DNA of 64,000 nucleotides, from NCBI GenBank assembly GCA_020744225.1, contig JAGMWG010000016.1, positions 186,001 to 250,000 of the forward strand, read 5' to 3'. Positions 30,942 through 41,998 of this stretch are shown piece by piece. A model generated the notes under the pieces. It worked only from the letters and a program-made list of their open reading frames with translations, had not been told where the DNA came from and did no database searches. Source of the stretch: Paraphoma chrysanthemicola (Eukaryota > Ascomycota > Dothideomycetes > Pleosporales > Phaeosphaeriaceae). Made by a program: the position numbers and the translations under genes. The number at the start of each line of letters is the position of its first letter. The first letter of the stretch is position 1.

Positions 30942-32785
30942 ATGCGTACCACCTCACTACTCGCGGTGCTCGCTTCGACGAAGGCGGCATTCGCCAAAGG
31001 TCCGTTTTTGCAGCAAGTTAGCTCCACGCAATGGATCATAGGTAATGACCTTTGGAATTTGACGCAAGGCTCGACGTATGCCACCAACCTTCAATATCAG
31101 GGGACGGACGCAGTGGGTAAAGCGCAAGGTCACTACGCTGGCTACGGTATGCTCAAGGCGGGTCTAAACGAAGGATACGGTTCTAAAAAGAGTTGTAGAT
31201 GGCGAGGCAAACCTCAAGTTTACGTCAGCGACTATTACATCCAACACATCCTCTTACATTGACGTCGCGTTCTCCTCTTCTTTGGGAGACTTACACTGGG
31301 TCATATACCCTAACCTCGCCGGCGCATACCAGTACTTCGTCAATAAAGCCCTGCCTGACATCTCCATCTTCCGAACTCTTTGGCGCCTCGATCCGGACCG
31401 GTTTACCCACGGATACAACACCAACAAGAATGAAAAATTGCCGGACTTTTCGCTCTATGCCAATGCACCAGAGATCCAGGACGAGACGTTTCAATTTCCT
31501 GACGGAAGTTACGTGACGAAGTATGACTTTGCAAATTACGTTCGGGAGCGGGATGTGGTAGGTGTGTATGGAAACAATAGTGGAAGTTGGTACATTCATC
31601 CAACGAATGAGTATCAGCCAGGAAACCATCTGAGCCAGACTTTGACAGTAAGTGAAACAGTGCAGCTAGCACGCGACCTCGCATCTCAAGTGGTTAATGA
31701 TGTCAGGTACACCGTGAGTCGGCAACTGGCGATGCTGTACAGCTCAATGTTGTTCAAGACACATCACATTTCCGTGTTGGTGTCAAGACGCATCAGCCCG
31801 TTGGTAAGATCTGGGGCCCGTGGCTTTGGTATCTCGTATGTAGATCCTTATTGCGTCCCCGTGGCGCTGCTCTGACCAAGTCTAGAACGATGGATCAGTA
31901 TCGGACGCTAAGAGTCGTGCTGCCCATGAGCGCGCCAAATTTCCCTATGATTTCCTCAAGGATACCTCGTACCACTCTCGCGGCTCCCTCAAGGGCAAGT
32001 TGACTCTCTCCGATGGACGGCCCGCGGCCGGCGCCGCGATCTTCTTGGGTGACACAGATACTTCCATCCGCCCACTTGTCCAAGGATCAGGGTATTATTA
32101 CACTGCATTTGCCGACGCCAGTGGCTCGTTCACTATTTACGATGTGCGCTCTGGTTCCTATGGTTTGATTGCTGCCTCGAACGGTGGTGCAATTGGGGAT
32201 GTATACACTAATTTCACATCTTCGCCCATCACCGTCACCGCAGGAAAGAGGACTGATTTGCGCAAACTGACCTGGACGGTCCCGGAGAATCATCAAAAGA
32301 TATTCCAAATCGGTGCGTTCGACAAAAAAGCAACAGGTTTCACCAACTCAGGACCGCACGTGCACGGCCTGACCGAGAAAAGCCCTGCGAATCTTACATT
32401 CACCGTAGGTACCAGTAAGGATGCGGACTGGTACTACGCAAGCTCCAAACTCGGGAGCTGGGATGTCGTGTTCAACACTTCTGCGCCTTCTCCCACTGCT
32501 ACAGCACTATTGTCTGTTAGTCTAGCTGGGTACAGCCAGAGCACGAGTTTGACGGTCTATCTCAACGGCAACAAGACACTTGGAACGGTCAGCAAGGACA
32601 CCTTAACGAGTGATCCAGCGCTATATCGAAGTGGGACGACCAGTGGGGAGTGGCGGTTCTTGCAGTATGAAGTTTCTGCGCAGGATTTGAAGGATGGGAA
32701 GAACGTGCTGAGCTTCAAAACCGAAAGGTACACGCTCTGGAGAGGCATATTGTGGGATAGTATCATCCTTGAATGGGTGTTGTAA
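30942..32785 (+). CDS. Secreted rhamnogalacturonan lyase, polysaccharide lyase family 4
   Basis: Four exons, 30942-31146, 31199-31647, 31707-31835 and 31886-32785 (introns 52, 59 and 50 nt), 560 aa, in phase throughout. An N-terminal signal peptide (MRTTSLLAVLASTKAAFA) is followed by the PL4 catalytic domain (VGKAQGHYAGYDGEANL; DLHWVIYPNLAGAYQYFVN; WGPWLWYLNDGS). A fibronectin-III-like domain (about 294-375, LSDGRPAAGAAIFLGDTDTS) and a C-terminal CBM-like jelly-roll (from about 398, IFQIGAFDKKATGF...WRFLQYE) complete the canonical three-domain layout. The family cleaves the rhamnose-galacturonate backbone of pectin RG-I by beta-elimination, outside the cell. It is intact despite its repeat-rich upstream flank. 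Confidence 0.95.
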
Positions 32786-33241
32786 GGCTTGTACGAGATG
32801 AAACAAACAGACTTAGATAGTTTGGATCTAAGAAGAGTGAACGTCTGAGAGCGCGAGGCGTAAGGCGCATATCTTAAAGAATACCACAATAAGTCTGAAT
32901 TGAAGCTAGACATAAGATAAATGTAATATGATGAGGAAAGAAAGAGTGGTCCGAAGCTCTGCGCAAGGACTGCTGCACAGAGGACTTCGCTTATCATTAG
33001 GGTGGTGTCAGGATTTCCCGATCGCTTCATTTGCATGGGGCGAGACCTGCTTTCGTGGGTTCGCGGTGCGCATTACGCTATTGGTGGCCTCTCATGTGCG
33101 ATTTGGGGCTGAAGCTTGCGCTAGCATTTGTTGTCCAATTTGGTGTTTTTACTCGCCCCCTGTCACCCATGGGAGGCCTGAAATGGTTCAACACCAGGCT
33201 GGAACGACATTACCCTCATCGCGGTCGCGTAACACACAAAC
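32786..33241. other. Intergenic, about 455 bp
   Basis: Between the PL4 gene and the CorA-like gene, both plus-strand. No gene seen; it presumably holds the PL4 3' UTR and the promoter of the next gene. Confidence 0.5.
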
Positions 33242-35255
33242 ATGGTGCTTCTTTCGTCCCGTGCGCCTTTCGATGGGAAGCCTTACCTGCAATGTCTCGA
33301 AACACTTGATGATGCGTTTCCGGCGTTGACATCGTTCATCGAAAAGCTTGCTAATGAGGCCGAACCAGGTCGCACGGCTGTCAGATCGCATTATCGCGAA
33401 ACGCGAGCACTAGGACCTGGACGTTGTTACTGCTTGATTTTTGACGATGACAAAGTCTCTGCTGTTGGTGAGAGTGGGTTCAAAGACCCGGCCGACCTGA
33501 GGACCTATCTGGAAAATCACCCTGCCACGGATAGTCGCGAGAATGGCACTCGGCGCCTTTTTATACTCGAAGACATGGAACCAGACTATGTAGATGCATT
33601 AGGCCATCATCTCGGCGTAGATCCTCTCGTGTTCAGCGAACAGATGAATACATGGAACTTTACAGATTCTTGGTCCATTCCACATAGAGGTCTCCCGTCC
33701 ATGTCGATTCCTGAACAGTCGTTTACCTTGCGATACTACGAGCTTCGCACTTTATTCGACCCCAAGTCAATCGATGTGCTGAGTATGCAGACATCCTTTG
33801 CAATCAATCGGCGTCGATATGAGAGATGGAGAGACATCGACGTACCTTCGGCAGGAAGGCCCGATAGAAGGCATGCTTTTGTGAGGCGTTGTGCTTCATT
33901 CTGGACCTCACAGGATGCAGCACAGAAGGTGGGGATGAAGCCCCAAGGGTGGGATGGTAAGTGATCTTTACGCTCAGATACTTTGTATCACTGGATCTTC
34001 ACTCACTCATCTCAATGCAGCTATCATCTTGGTCGACCCGGCATTTGCCGCGGCACGAAATAGGCCTCAAACGTCCGCGAAGGAGACAACAAATCTCACT
34101 ACACCCGATGGGCACGTACTCAATGCAGCTGCAGTTGCCAGCCTGGAAGATTGTCAAATTTTGAAAATTCCAAGAGAGTATCCAAATCGAGCGTCACTCT
34201 GGAAATCACAAGACTATGGGAAACATCAAGAGCTCGCAGCAACTCAGCACAAGAGCTGGCCCTACCACAACGGTTGCTGGACCTTAGCGCCATTAATGTT
34301 CTCTCATTTCCCTATCAGAGCGCAAGAAGCCAACATCAAGGTCTTCCAAGAGCGAAGAAATCGAGGCAGCCCCTTGGACGACATGGTGTTCTACTGGACC
34401 AAACTCGCCAGTCCAGATCTCATCAAGCAAACACAGGACAAGTCATCAAATGCAGCATACTACCTGCTCAAACATGTCGCACAACACTGGATCAACCAGC
34501 TCGAGATGATGAACACCACCATTGCCAAAGCGGAATGGTTCTCAGACGATTACCAAGCGCACATCGACGGCAGCCTTAGCAGGCAGAAGTGGAAAGCTGA
34601 CTTGATCAAAATCAACCAAATTGCGAAGGACATCAACTACATGCGCCGCCACTTGAATCATTTTTGGCGTGCTATGATATTGAACCTGGAACGATTGGGC
34701 GTCCAGCTAGGTTCCGAAGCAGTTGACGAAACTGCGTCTTTTGCGCTCAAAGGCGCGCAGAAAGACTTTCTCACAATCCATACGCGCATGCAGCCTCTAC
34801 GCGATCGCGCAGAAGCATTGAATTCAGTCTCGAACGACCTAGCCAACCTCCGCGCAGCGTTCAGAGGCATACAAGATGGCGAATCCGGCCTTCGTCTTAG
34901 CCTGTTCGCCTCAATCGTTTTCCCTCTCACATTGGTAGCCAGCATCTTTAGCATGGGCGACGACTACTTGCCTGGAACAGCGCAATTTTGGAAGTTGTGG
35001 GCTATTGGCCCACCTTGTTGCGCAGTAGTTGCACTCGGACTGATTTACGGTACGCGGCCATGGAGGTTGTTGGTCGATTTATGGGAGTATGCTATTCTCT
35101 GGCTTGAACGGCGTAGGACACGAAAGGCGAAGAAGGAGAAGTTGGCAAACATGCAGAAAGATAATGCGGATCAAGGACCAGGTTATCCGCATAAGTTGGC
35201 CATGAGGAAGACGTGGAAAAGACAGGATGAGGAACAAGCAGTCGCGAAGGGCTAG
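33242..35255 (+). CDS. CorA-like two-TM membrane protein lacking a GMN motif
   Basis: Two exons, 33242-33956 and 34021-35255, with a 64-nt intron (GTAAGT...AATGCAG), 649 aa. The N-terminal 450 residues are cytosolic-looking (VDALGHHLGVDPLVFSEQMN; FTLRYYELRTLF). A long helical region follows, then two C-terminal membrane segments at about 530-550 (LFASIVFPLTLVASIFSM) and 563-583, and a basic KKEKLANMQ tail. This is the layout of fungal CorA-like Mg2+ transporter proteins. The selectivity motif GMN expected after the first TM is replaced by SMGDD, so classical Mg2+ transport is doubtful. Such proteins are common, diversified and often lineage-specific in ascomycetes. Confidence 0.75.
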
Positions 35256-36285
35256 ATAATGTGAAATCTGTACTTTATTCCTATCTCAGGCGTGTTTCCC
35301 CTAAGGCACGTTCAGCTTTTGTCAACCTCGCGCAGAATACAGCAGCGGATGGCGCTCAGTCGTGTGCAAGTCATCCTTCTTGGCGGTGAACACTTCCAGT
35401 GAGACATCCTGAACGCAACACCCGCATCACAGAGGTGCAGTACGAATATCTCGAACTGTTAGCTAAGCTCTACTTATGTCGCACAAGTAGTAGCTTAAAG
35501 GTTGTCAGTAAATCATAGACTTGCACTTAAACCCCTTAAACCCCATGCGCACGCGAAAGACTTCAGGTTTCGCCCGTCGTCGGACATGTTAAGGCACAGT
35601 ACATCACGCACGCGACTTGATTTATCAGGCATGTGGGTTGTCATAACGGAGCAACAGTAAGATTAGCTGTGCCGGAGATCAAAAGTCGAGCCCGTGAATA
35701 ATACGCTTAGAACAAAAATGGGTCTACCTTGGTCAGGTTGCGTATAGACTGCGAGATAAAGAAGTTCCTTGTCGCTGAGTGGTGGGTGGGGAAGCCCGAT
35801 CGGCTCTCGCACGGAGAACATCCAGATCGCATGTGGCCTCAACTTATCGTGCGAATTGTAGAGGTCACTAAAGGTATTGCCAGACAGACACGTCGATATT
35901 CCCGATAGGGGGTGACGAGACAGCGCGTGTGTGTTCCAAAGTTGCGACCCGGTCACGCAGAAGTGCGACCGTCTTTTTACCTCGTCTCTTTTTCTATTCA
36001 TCGCGATATATCGTTCAACTGTTGCGATTGCACAGTTTTGCTTAACGAGAGCTGAACGATTGATCGGAGATCCCCTGCAGCTCAGTGGTGATCGCTTCAG
36101 CTTGCTGCACGCCACTTCGCAACATCCCGCCACATGCATCCAATCGCTCTTGCTGGCCCCCAACTGTAACACCAGACTTCAGGCAGAACATGCCTGATGA
36201 CGTAACAAAGCCACATACTGCGTATACGGTCATGAACTAAGCTAAGCTTTCCAAAAGCATATTTAAAAGAAGCCTTCCACCTTGC
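35256..36285. other. Intergenic, about 1 kb
   Basis: No supported gene. A TATTTAAA near 36260 lies close to the first ATG of the next gene, which suggests that translation may begin at a later ATG (36319 or 36325). Confidence 0.45.
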
Positions 36286-38151
36286 ATGACCCTGCTTCAG
36301 CACTATGCACTCAGTCCCATGGCGATGGACCCGATATTCTGTGACAATATCGGCAACACTACCAATACACTGAGTTGCTGTTTTCCTGACAGACAAAATA
36401 ACCCAATTTGTCTAGCGAACTTCAACAATCGTAACAAGAAGACCTTCACAGAAGGTTGTCGCAACGGTAATTGCCTTCAAGACTGGTATATGAGTCCACC
36501 AAGACATGCGAAACTGCGCATACTGACCTCTACTGAAGCCAGGATACAAAACTCATCTTCTCTTCCTTCGTGCAGGAAGACCCAACGGAAGGAAATGGAG
36601 CCGGACCGATACGACGATACTCAACATGCGCCAATGTGCCAAACTTGGCTCATTATCTCTCACAACGCATTCTTGAACCAAATATATCGAGCCAGGTCTC
36701 AAAATATATACCAGAAGGTGACAATCTAGAGGCCTTGAAGAATGTCACGTCTACTGTAACAGAGTGTCTGACGGTAACTTGCCAAAGAGCAAGAGATACC
36801 AACATCTGCTATTGACAATGCTCAAGCGTGAATTTGCTGATCAATACTACCACACCTAATATTACCGGTCTCAACCAGTGTCTTCATTCTCTTTGCACGG
36901 GTGGCCATTCGTCCTTGCCGTATGCGGATGCTGACGTAGTTGGCATCGGGGTGCGTGCAATACCTTATTCCAAATTCCAAATTCTCCAGACTGACCTAAT
37001 CACACTAGGTCTTTGCTTCATATATCATGCAATGCATGCTCGTCGTAATCATATGGTTTGGCTACGCGGGGTTTCGCATGCGCAATGGACACAAAGATAC
37101 CATCCCAGCAAAGCGTAATTCTGAGGAAATCCCACCGCGGACTCCTACACCACAACAAGATCTCTTCGAAGACGCCATCGTACAATTTCAAAAGACACAA
37201 TGCTACCTCAGTGGCACGATCCAAGTGGCTTCGCTCACCTATGGCATCTTTGACACCGACATGCTGGTCACCTTTTTACTCGTTCCCTTGGCCACAAATG
37301 GAATCCTGCCTGTAGTCATGACATTCATCCTGCTTCTGTCCGTCAACAAAGCTTCTCTCGACCTTGCAATACTTACAGTCGCATGCTGGATCCTCTCATC
37401 GCTGATCTACTGGATCTTGTACTCGCACATCATCCCTATCAACAGCCAGATAAAAAGTGACGCAAGAAAAGCCTTCGCATACCAACAATTCATGTACAAG
37501 TTAAGCGCGATCCCGCAGTGTGGTGGATATTCAGGGCTTGCGGCATGTCCGAACGGATTCATGCCTGGAAAAAACAAAACAGTTTCTGCTTCGAACAAGC
37601 TGACATTCCTGACGCCGGTTATTTGGTCGTTCTCGACGGCATATCTACTAGTCTCATTGGTGTTGAGACGGAAGAAATGGTTCCGTCCGAAGAATCTAGT
37701 GTCGCAGGATAAAGTGAAACCAGCAAATGGAGGTGAAGAGTCAGCGGCGTTTCTTGAAAATTCGGAGCCCGATCCGCAAAAGACAGCATCTGCGGGAGCA
37801 GACAACAACGTTGAACGAATCACCAACAGACATGGAACAAATCGAACCCCTTCAGGAAAAATTGAGCAAATGTTATCAGAGTTCAACACTCATCCAAGGA
37901 AATATCTCGTCTACATCATCGGCACCATGGGCTTCTTAGCCGGGATCGGCATGCAACTCTCGCTGTTGTCCGTCTCGACGTCCTTGCGCATGGTGGATCG
38001 AAAGCATTGGTCATTCGGCCAAGTCGTGGCATTTACGATTTTTGCGCCACCGCTTTTCGACTACGTGTATGATGTGCTGGAGGCGAGCATGCCGAAGGGT
38101 TTTCGAACTGGTAGGGAGAATCCGCGCTTTGTGGAAATTTACGCCAGCTGA
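36286..38151 (+). CDS. Cysteine-rich multi-pass membrane protein with internal TGA (possible pseudogene)
   Basis: Inferred exons: 36286-36485, 36539-36950 and 37009-38151 (introns 53 and 58 nt, with TACTGAC and ACTGAC/CTAAT branch sites). All junctions keep phase, but exon 2 contains one in-frame TGA at 36813-36815, between NICY and QCSSVNLLIN; a TGG would restore Trp. The N-terminal about 200 residues are extracellular-like, with many cysteines (LSCCFPD; CRNGNC; CLTVTC; CLHSLC). About six hydrophobic segments follow (ASYIMQCMLVVIIWFGYAGF, the stretches near 37270-37440, 37600-37660, 37900-37960 and 38010-38080). No signal peptide was recognised. The start could be 36286, 36319 or 36325. Unknown family. 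It could be a pseudogene, a sequence error or a UGA-readthrough case. The 3' end converges on the transcription-factor gene. Confidence 0.6.
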
Positions 38152-38333
38152 TATCATGACAGGACAATGGTTTCAGAAGCGCGAAGCACCCGAGGGAGCG
38201 TCTGGTGGGTCTGGTGCATGAAGCATGGATGAAGTGGTCATGGACATGTTTCGGAGAAGGTAAGGAGCGGATTCAAAGAGTACACTGTAATTTCCATGCC
38301 ATAAACTTCTCGCAGTTCGACCTAAGATCCAAC

Positions 38334-40046
38334 TCACAACACAAACCACTCCCTCCAAATCCTCCCATTAGGATGACTATCGATCCTCATTCCCTCAGGC
38401 AACGGCGGAGCGCCCCGCCCCTCACCCCAATGGCCAATGGCAATGAAGACAGGAAATCTACCGTTGCCGTCCATGTCTCCGTGAATTTGCGTGCTCCATA
38501 TCCTCGCGCTCTCTACTGGCCATCCCGTGATGGGATCGATGTCGCTTTCCTCGAGCTCAATGACGCGTTTAGCAACCAAGGCATGTTGTTGCGCATCCCA
38601 GAGTCCTTCACGAGGTAGGTTTCGCTCGAGAAGTGCAAGGGCTTCGCGACGGGTGGTCGGGCAGCGGCAGCGGCAGACGGTCATGTAGAGGCCTGGGATG
38701 ATGCCAAGATCGAAGGTGAAATTTGCGCCAGGTGTGTTGTGCGGAATGGGGTCTTTTGAGTCAAGGAAGACTCTAGTGTGGTGGACAATACGTTTGAAGA
38801 GGTCGAGGTGTGCATCGAACTGTGTTTGGTGCGTGAGAATGGCCGTGGCGGTGAAAATGTAGATGCAATGGTGTTGGGCTTTGAGCGAATGGATGGTGGC
38901 AATGTCTTCTTGGGATAAGTTGAACTCGGCTTCGAGCTTTTCGAGTGCGCGAAGCCATGTATGATGATATTCCAGGCAGTCTTTCTGAGCCTGGAGCTCT
39001 TCTGCTGTGTGTGGTATTTGTTGCACGACCTTGGTTCCTAGATTGCGTATCAATATAAGAGCCATGTTGCGGATGTTGCACATTGAAGATTCAGCTTCCC
39101 AGACCGAATAGAATTTACAATCATTCGTTCCGAACGGATAATGGTTGGTGAAGGCGACTCGCTCCGATTCTAGGCCGTACATGACCCCATTCGTCATCAA
39201 GCGAGTAAACATCGGGATGAGAGAATCCTCGATGACGTTGTTCCCAGATTTCGTCTCTGTCTTTTGCCGCCTTCTGTACGTAGATATGATATCAAGACCA
39301 CTTCGGAAATGCGACATGGTTGTGTCGTGATCGCCTCGCATAAGTTCGATAGCAATGAAAAGCAGGCAGCATACCAGTCCAACCTCAAGCGAGAACGACG
39401 GATGCGACATTCTTGCCACGAGAAGATTGACCGCTTTGTTGTAATGTGTCAATAGCGTCTTGTGTTTCACAACGTTTGCGAGGCTTGAGCGAGCATCCTT
39501 CAATGTCCCCGACTCGCTTTTGTTGAGATAGCTCAATGCCAACAACGCATGTCGAACACAGAGCTCTGACTGTGCCATTTGAAGAGGCGTGCGAGCCCAG
39601 AATTCCTTGTCGAATCTGCTCGATAGCGTTGTAGCAGCGCGACGATGATAGAATTCCAAGTAATGGACGTTGTTGCCTAATTCTGGTCGGGAAGATACAG
39701 AATGCATAATCAAAGGCTGTGCAGTCACGGCGAATGAACCAAAGTGTGATGATCTGGCGCTTTGAGGGTAACCAGCGCACGTGCGACCAGTGGAGGTGCA
39801 TCTGAAATGGTGAGCGGCGGAAGCTCCAGCGTCAAGGACGGGCCTTCAGTACCTCTTGCAATATGGCTTCTCTTCATCACACTTAACTCTTCGAAGTCTG
39901 TCAAGATTTTGTCAGCTACATTGCATCTGGTTGTAAGTCTGAGTGGTCTGTTCGACGTACTTGCATGTTGCGCAACCGGTCCTAGCCTTCGGGCTGGGCC
40001 GGCGTGGTTTCCTGACCACGATAGCTGTCGAATTAGCCGATGGCAT
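38334..40046 (-). CDS. Zn2Cys6 (Gal4-type) transcription factor
   Basis: Three exons, 40046-39961, 39897-39853 and 39801-38334 (introns 63 and 51 nt), 532 aa. The binuclear zinc cluster is split over all three exons and is perfect once spliced: C25-x2-C28-x6-C35-x6-C42-x2-C45-x6-C52, with the basic stretch KLRRVK between the halves. The remainder is the helical fungal-specific regulator region (LCVRHALLALSYLNKSE; LEVGLVCCLLFIAIELMRGD), ending GRIWREWFVL. It lacks an obvious coiled-coil linker, like the short class of these factors. Nuclear DNA-binding regulator; targets cannot be read from sequence. Its 3' end is 182 bp from that of the convergent membrane-protein gene. Confidence 0.93.
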
Positions 40047-40496
40047 GGTACTTCATTCAGCTAACAGCAACTGTAATACACAACGCGGGTCTGAAAATCA
40101 TGTTATCATGTTCAAAGGTGGCTGCATGTCAGGCGTGAAACGCATGGATTAGGAGAGGATGTGATTCGGTTTATTCCTAATCAGGCCTAGTCATTTCTTG
40201 AGCCTGCCTTCCTACCTCCTGAGGTGAAAAGATACATGAATCGATACAGTCCTGAGCGCGAAGATGAGATGTCATGTATGGCTGCCATCATGAAATTCAG
40301 CGAAGCCTTAAGTCCTGAGTTACCATTTGAGTGCGTGAAGCACTCGAAGCATATCGGGCTCGCGGGAACGCACCAGGGGACTGTGATGGTGCGCTCGACT
40401 CTTGTACGTTGCATTCAGGGCGTAGAAAGTTAGCTGATGTTATATTGTGTTTTGTTTGAGCCAATCATTTCTATCTACAGCGTGGTGTCATGCTGA
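40047..40496. other. Intergenic, about 450 bp
   Basis: Between the transcription-factor start and the 3' end of FAD1, both minus-strand. No gene supported; likely the promoter of the transcription factor. Confidence 0.5.
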
Positions 40497-41395
40497 CTAC
40501 CTGTCTCTACCCAATCGTTCTTCATAATCATCTTCCAATTCGTACGCTGGCCGGAACTTTGGTTTCGATATCCCATTCATAGCGCCGTTCGCTTCCTTCA
40601 ATTGCGGAATTTTCTGTGTCGACGGCAGGCGGGCGAGGGCCGGGTTCGGGTGAGTGTCGGTCGTACCACCAAGCGACGTGTAGCCCATATCGTACAGCGA
40701 GCAGTATGGGATGTTGAGATATCGAATAAAGGTCCAAATGTCAACGTAGTGCCAATCTATAACCGGATGTACACGCATGAATGAAGGCCACCCTGAGTCG
40801 GTAGGGTCGAAGTGCTTCAAATGCTCTCCGTGCGGATCCGTTCTCCGTGTCCCCACTAATATGGCCTTGACAGAAGGGGTGTCTTTCAGGTAGTCCGCAA
40901 ATGCAAGCTTCATGGGCTTCGCATATTCCAACAGCGACAACGAGTAAATCTTTATGCTCTTTGCGACAAACTCCTCCACTTCAGCAAAAGGGTGCGCGTC
41001 CTGGATATAGCAGCATTGGACTGCTGTTTCTATACTCGACGATGGACTCGATGTTGGGGTCAGGCCGCGTTTATGTAGAGCACACAGGTATAATATGAGG
41101 AGTACGAGGCAGTCTTTCCCGCCGTTGTATGCTAAAGAGAGCTCCGGTAAACTCGGGCGTTGTCAGCAGAGAGCATGCCGCCAAGTCCAGGCTTCACCCA
41201 CCTATATCGCGACAATGCCTCTTCAATTATGCTTAGCGAATCGCGGGTCTGTGCCTGCACGCTCTTCACCCTATCCGGCACATCTTTCGCGTCCAGGAAG
41301 GCGGCTATGCGGTCGTGTATTCGCGCGCAAAGGTCGCGGAACGGCAGCGGGGTGTCGGTAACGAGGGGTTCTGAGAAACCCGTGGCGGTGTTCAT
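40497..41395 (-). CDS. FAD1: FAD synthetase (FMN adenylyltransferase)
   Basis: Two exons, 41395-41198 and 41141-40497, with a 56-nt intron (GTGAAG...GCTGACAAC...CGGAG), 280 aa. Splicing creates the PP-loop motif LSLAYNGGKDCLVLLILY of the PAPS-reductase/FAD-synthetase fold. Downstream are GTRRTDPHGEHLKHFDPTD and GWPSFMRVHPVIDWHYVDIW, then YTSLGGTTDTHPNPAL, all diagnostic of eukaryotic Fad1. The enzyme transfers AMP from ATP to FMN, forming FAD, mainly in the cytosol. Length is near that of yeast Fad1 (306 aa). A short out-of-frame upstream ATG (ending in TGA at the start codon) might modulate translation. It is transcribed divergently from MET5. Confidence 0.93.
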
Positions 41396-41998
41396 TGCAG
41401 AAGCGGTGCCAGCCTCGACATCAGATGCGATCGTCTCCGGCTACGCAATACTATTCTGGGCGAGACTGCAGTCGTGCTGGTTAGTGTTTCAAGGCATTAT
41501 GCATGTTGCCTCCTCTGACTGAAGCCGGCGAGCGGATGAGCGAGCCTATGTGTTATCGATATCGGCACCTCGGCTTATACCAATTCGGACTAGCGCATCG
41601 CACTCGGGCGACCACTCAGAAGCAACACAATCAGCGGCGACAACTGCAATGCGCGACTCCACAGCGCAGCGAGCATCGGGGTGCTTTAACCAGCTGCAGC
41701 CTCGTCTCGAGCTGACAACGTGATCTAGCCCGGGGTAGATTACAGCGCGCTAATGTCTATGACAATTGTACAGGCCGCCACTGGGCTGCTTGCGCACCGG
41801 ACCCTGATGCACTAGCATCGATCACGCAATTCGGCGCGGCATGGTCACGTCTCTTTGAGAAAAATTGTCCCATAACCAATTGCCGCTGCCGATGAGATGA
41901 TGAGGACGGTCGCCGACGACCCGAATTGTTATTACACCGTCTTGTCGTCTCTGTAGATTGTTTTTCCCACTGTCCTCCGCCATCAATTTGCAGTCACA
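41396..41998. promoter_or_regulatory. Divergent FAD1-MET5 intergenic region
   Basis: 603 bp between divergent start codons, so it must hold both promoters. No TATA box or MetR/Cys3-type palindrome was obvious by eye. A short uORF lies just ahead of the FAD1 ATG. Confidence 0.6.

Noticed and set aside
35521..35545. TTAAACCCCTTAAACCCC, considered as telomere-like sequence.
   Set aside because: It is only two units and does not match the TTAGGG repeat of filamentous fungi.
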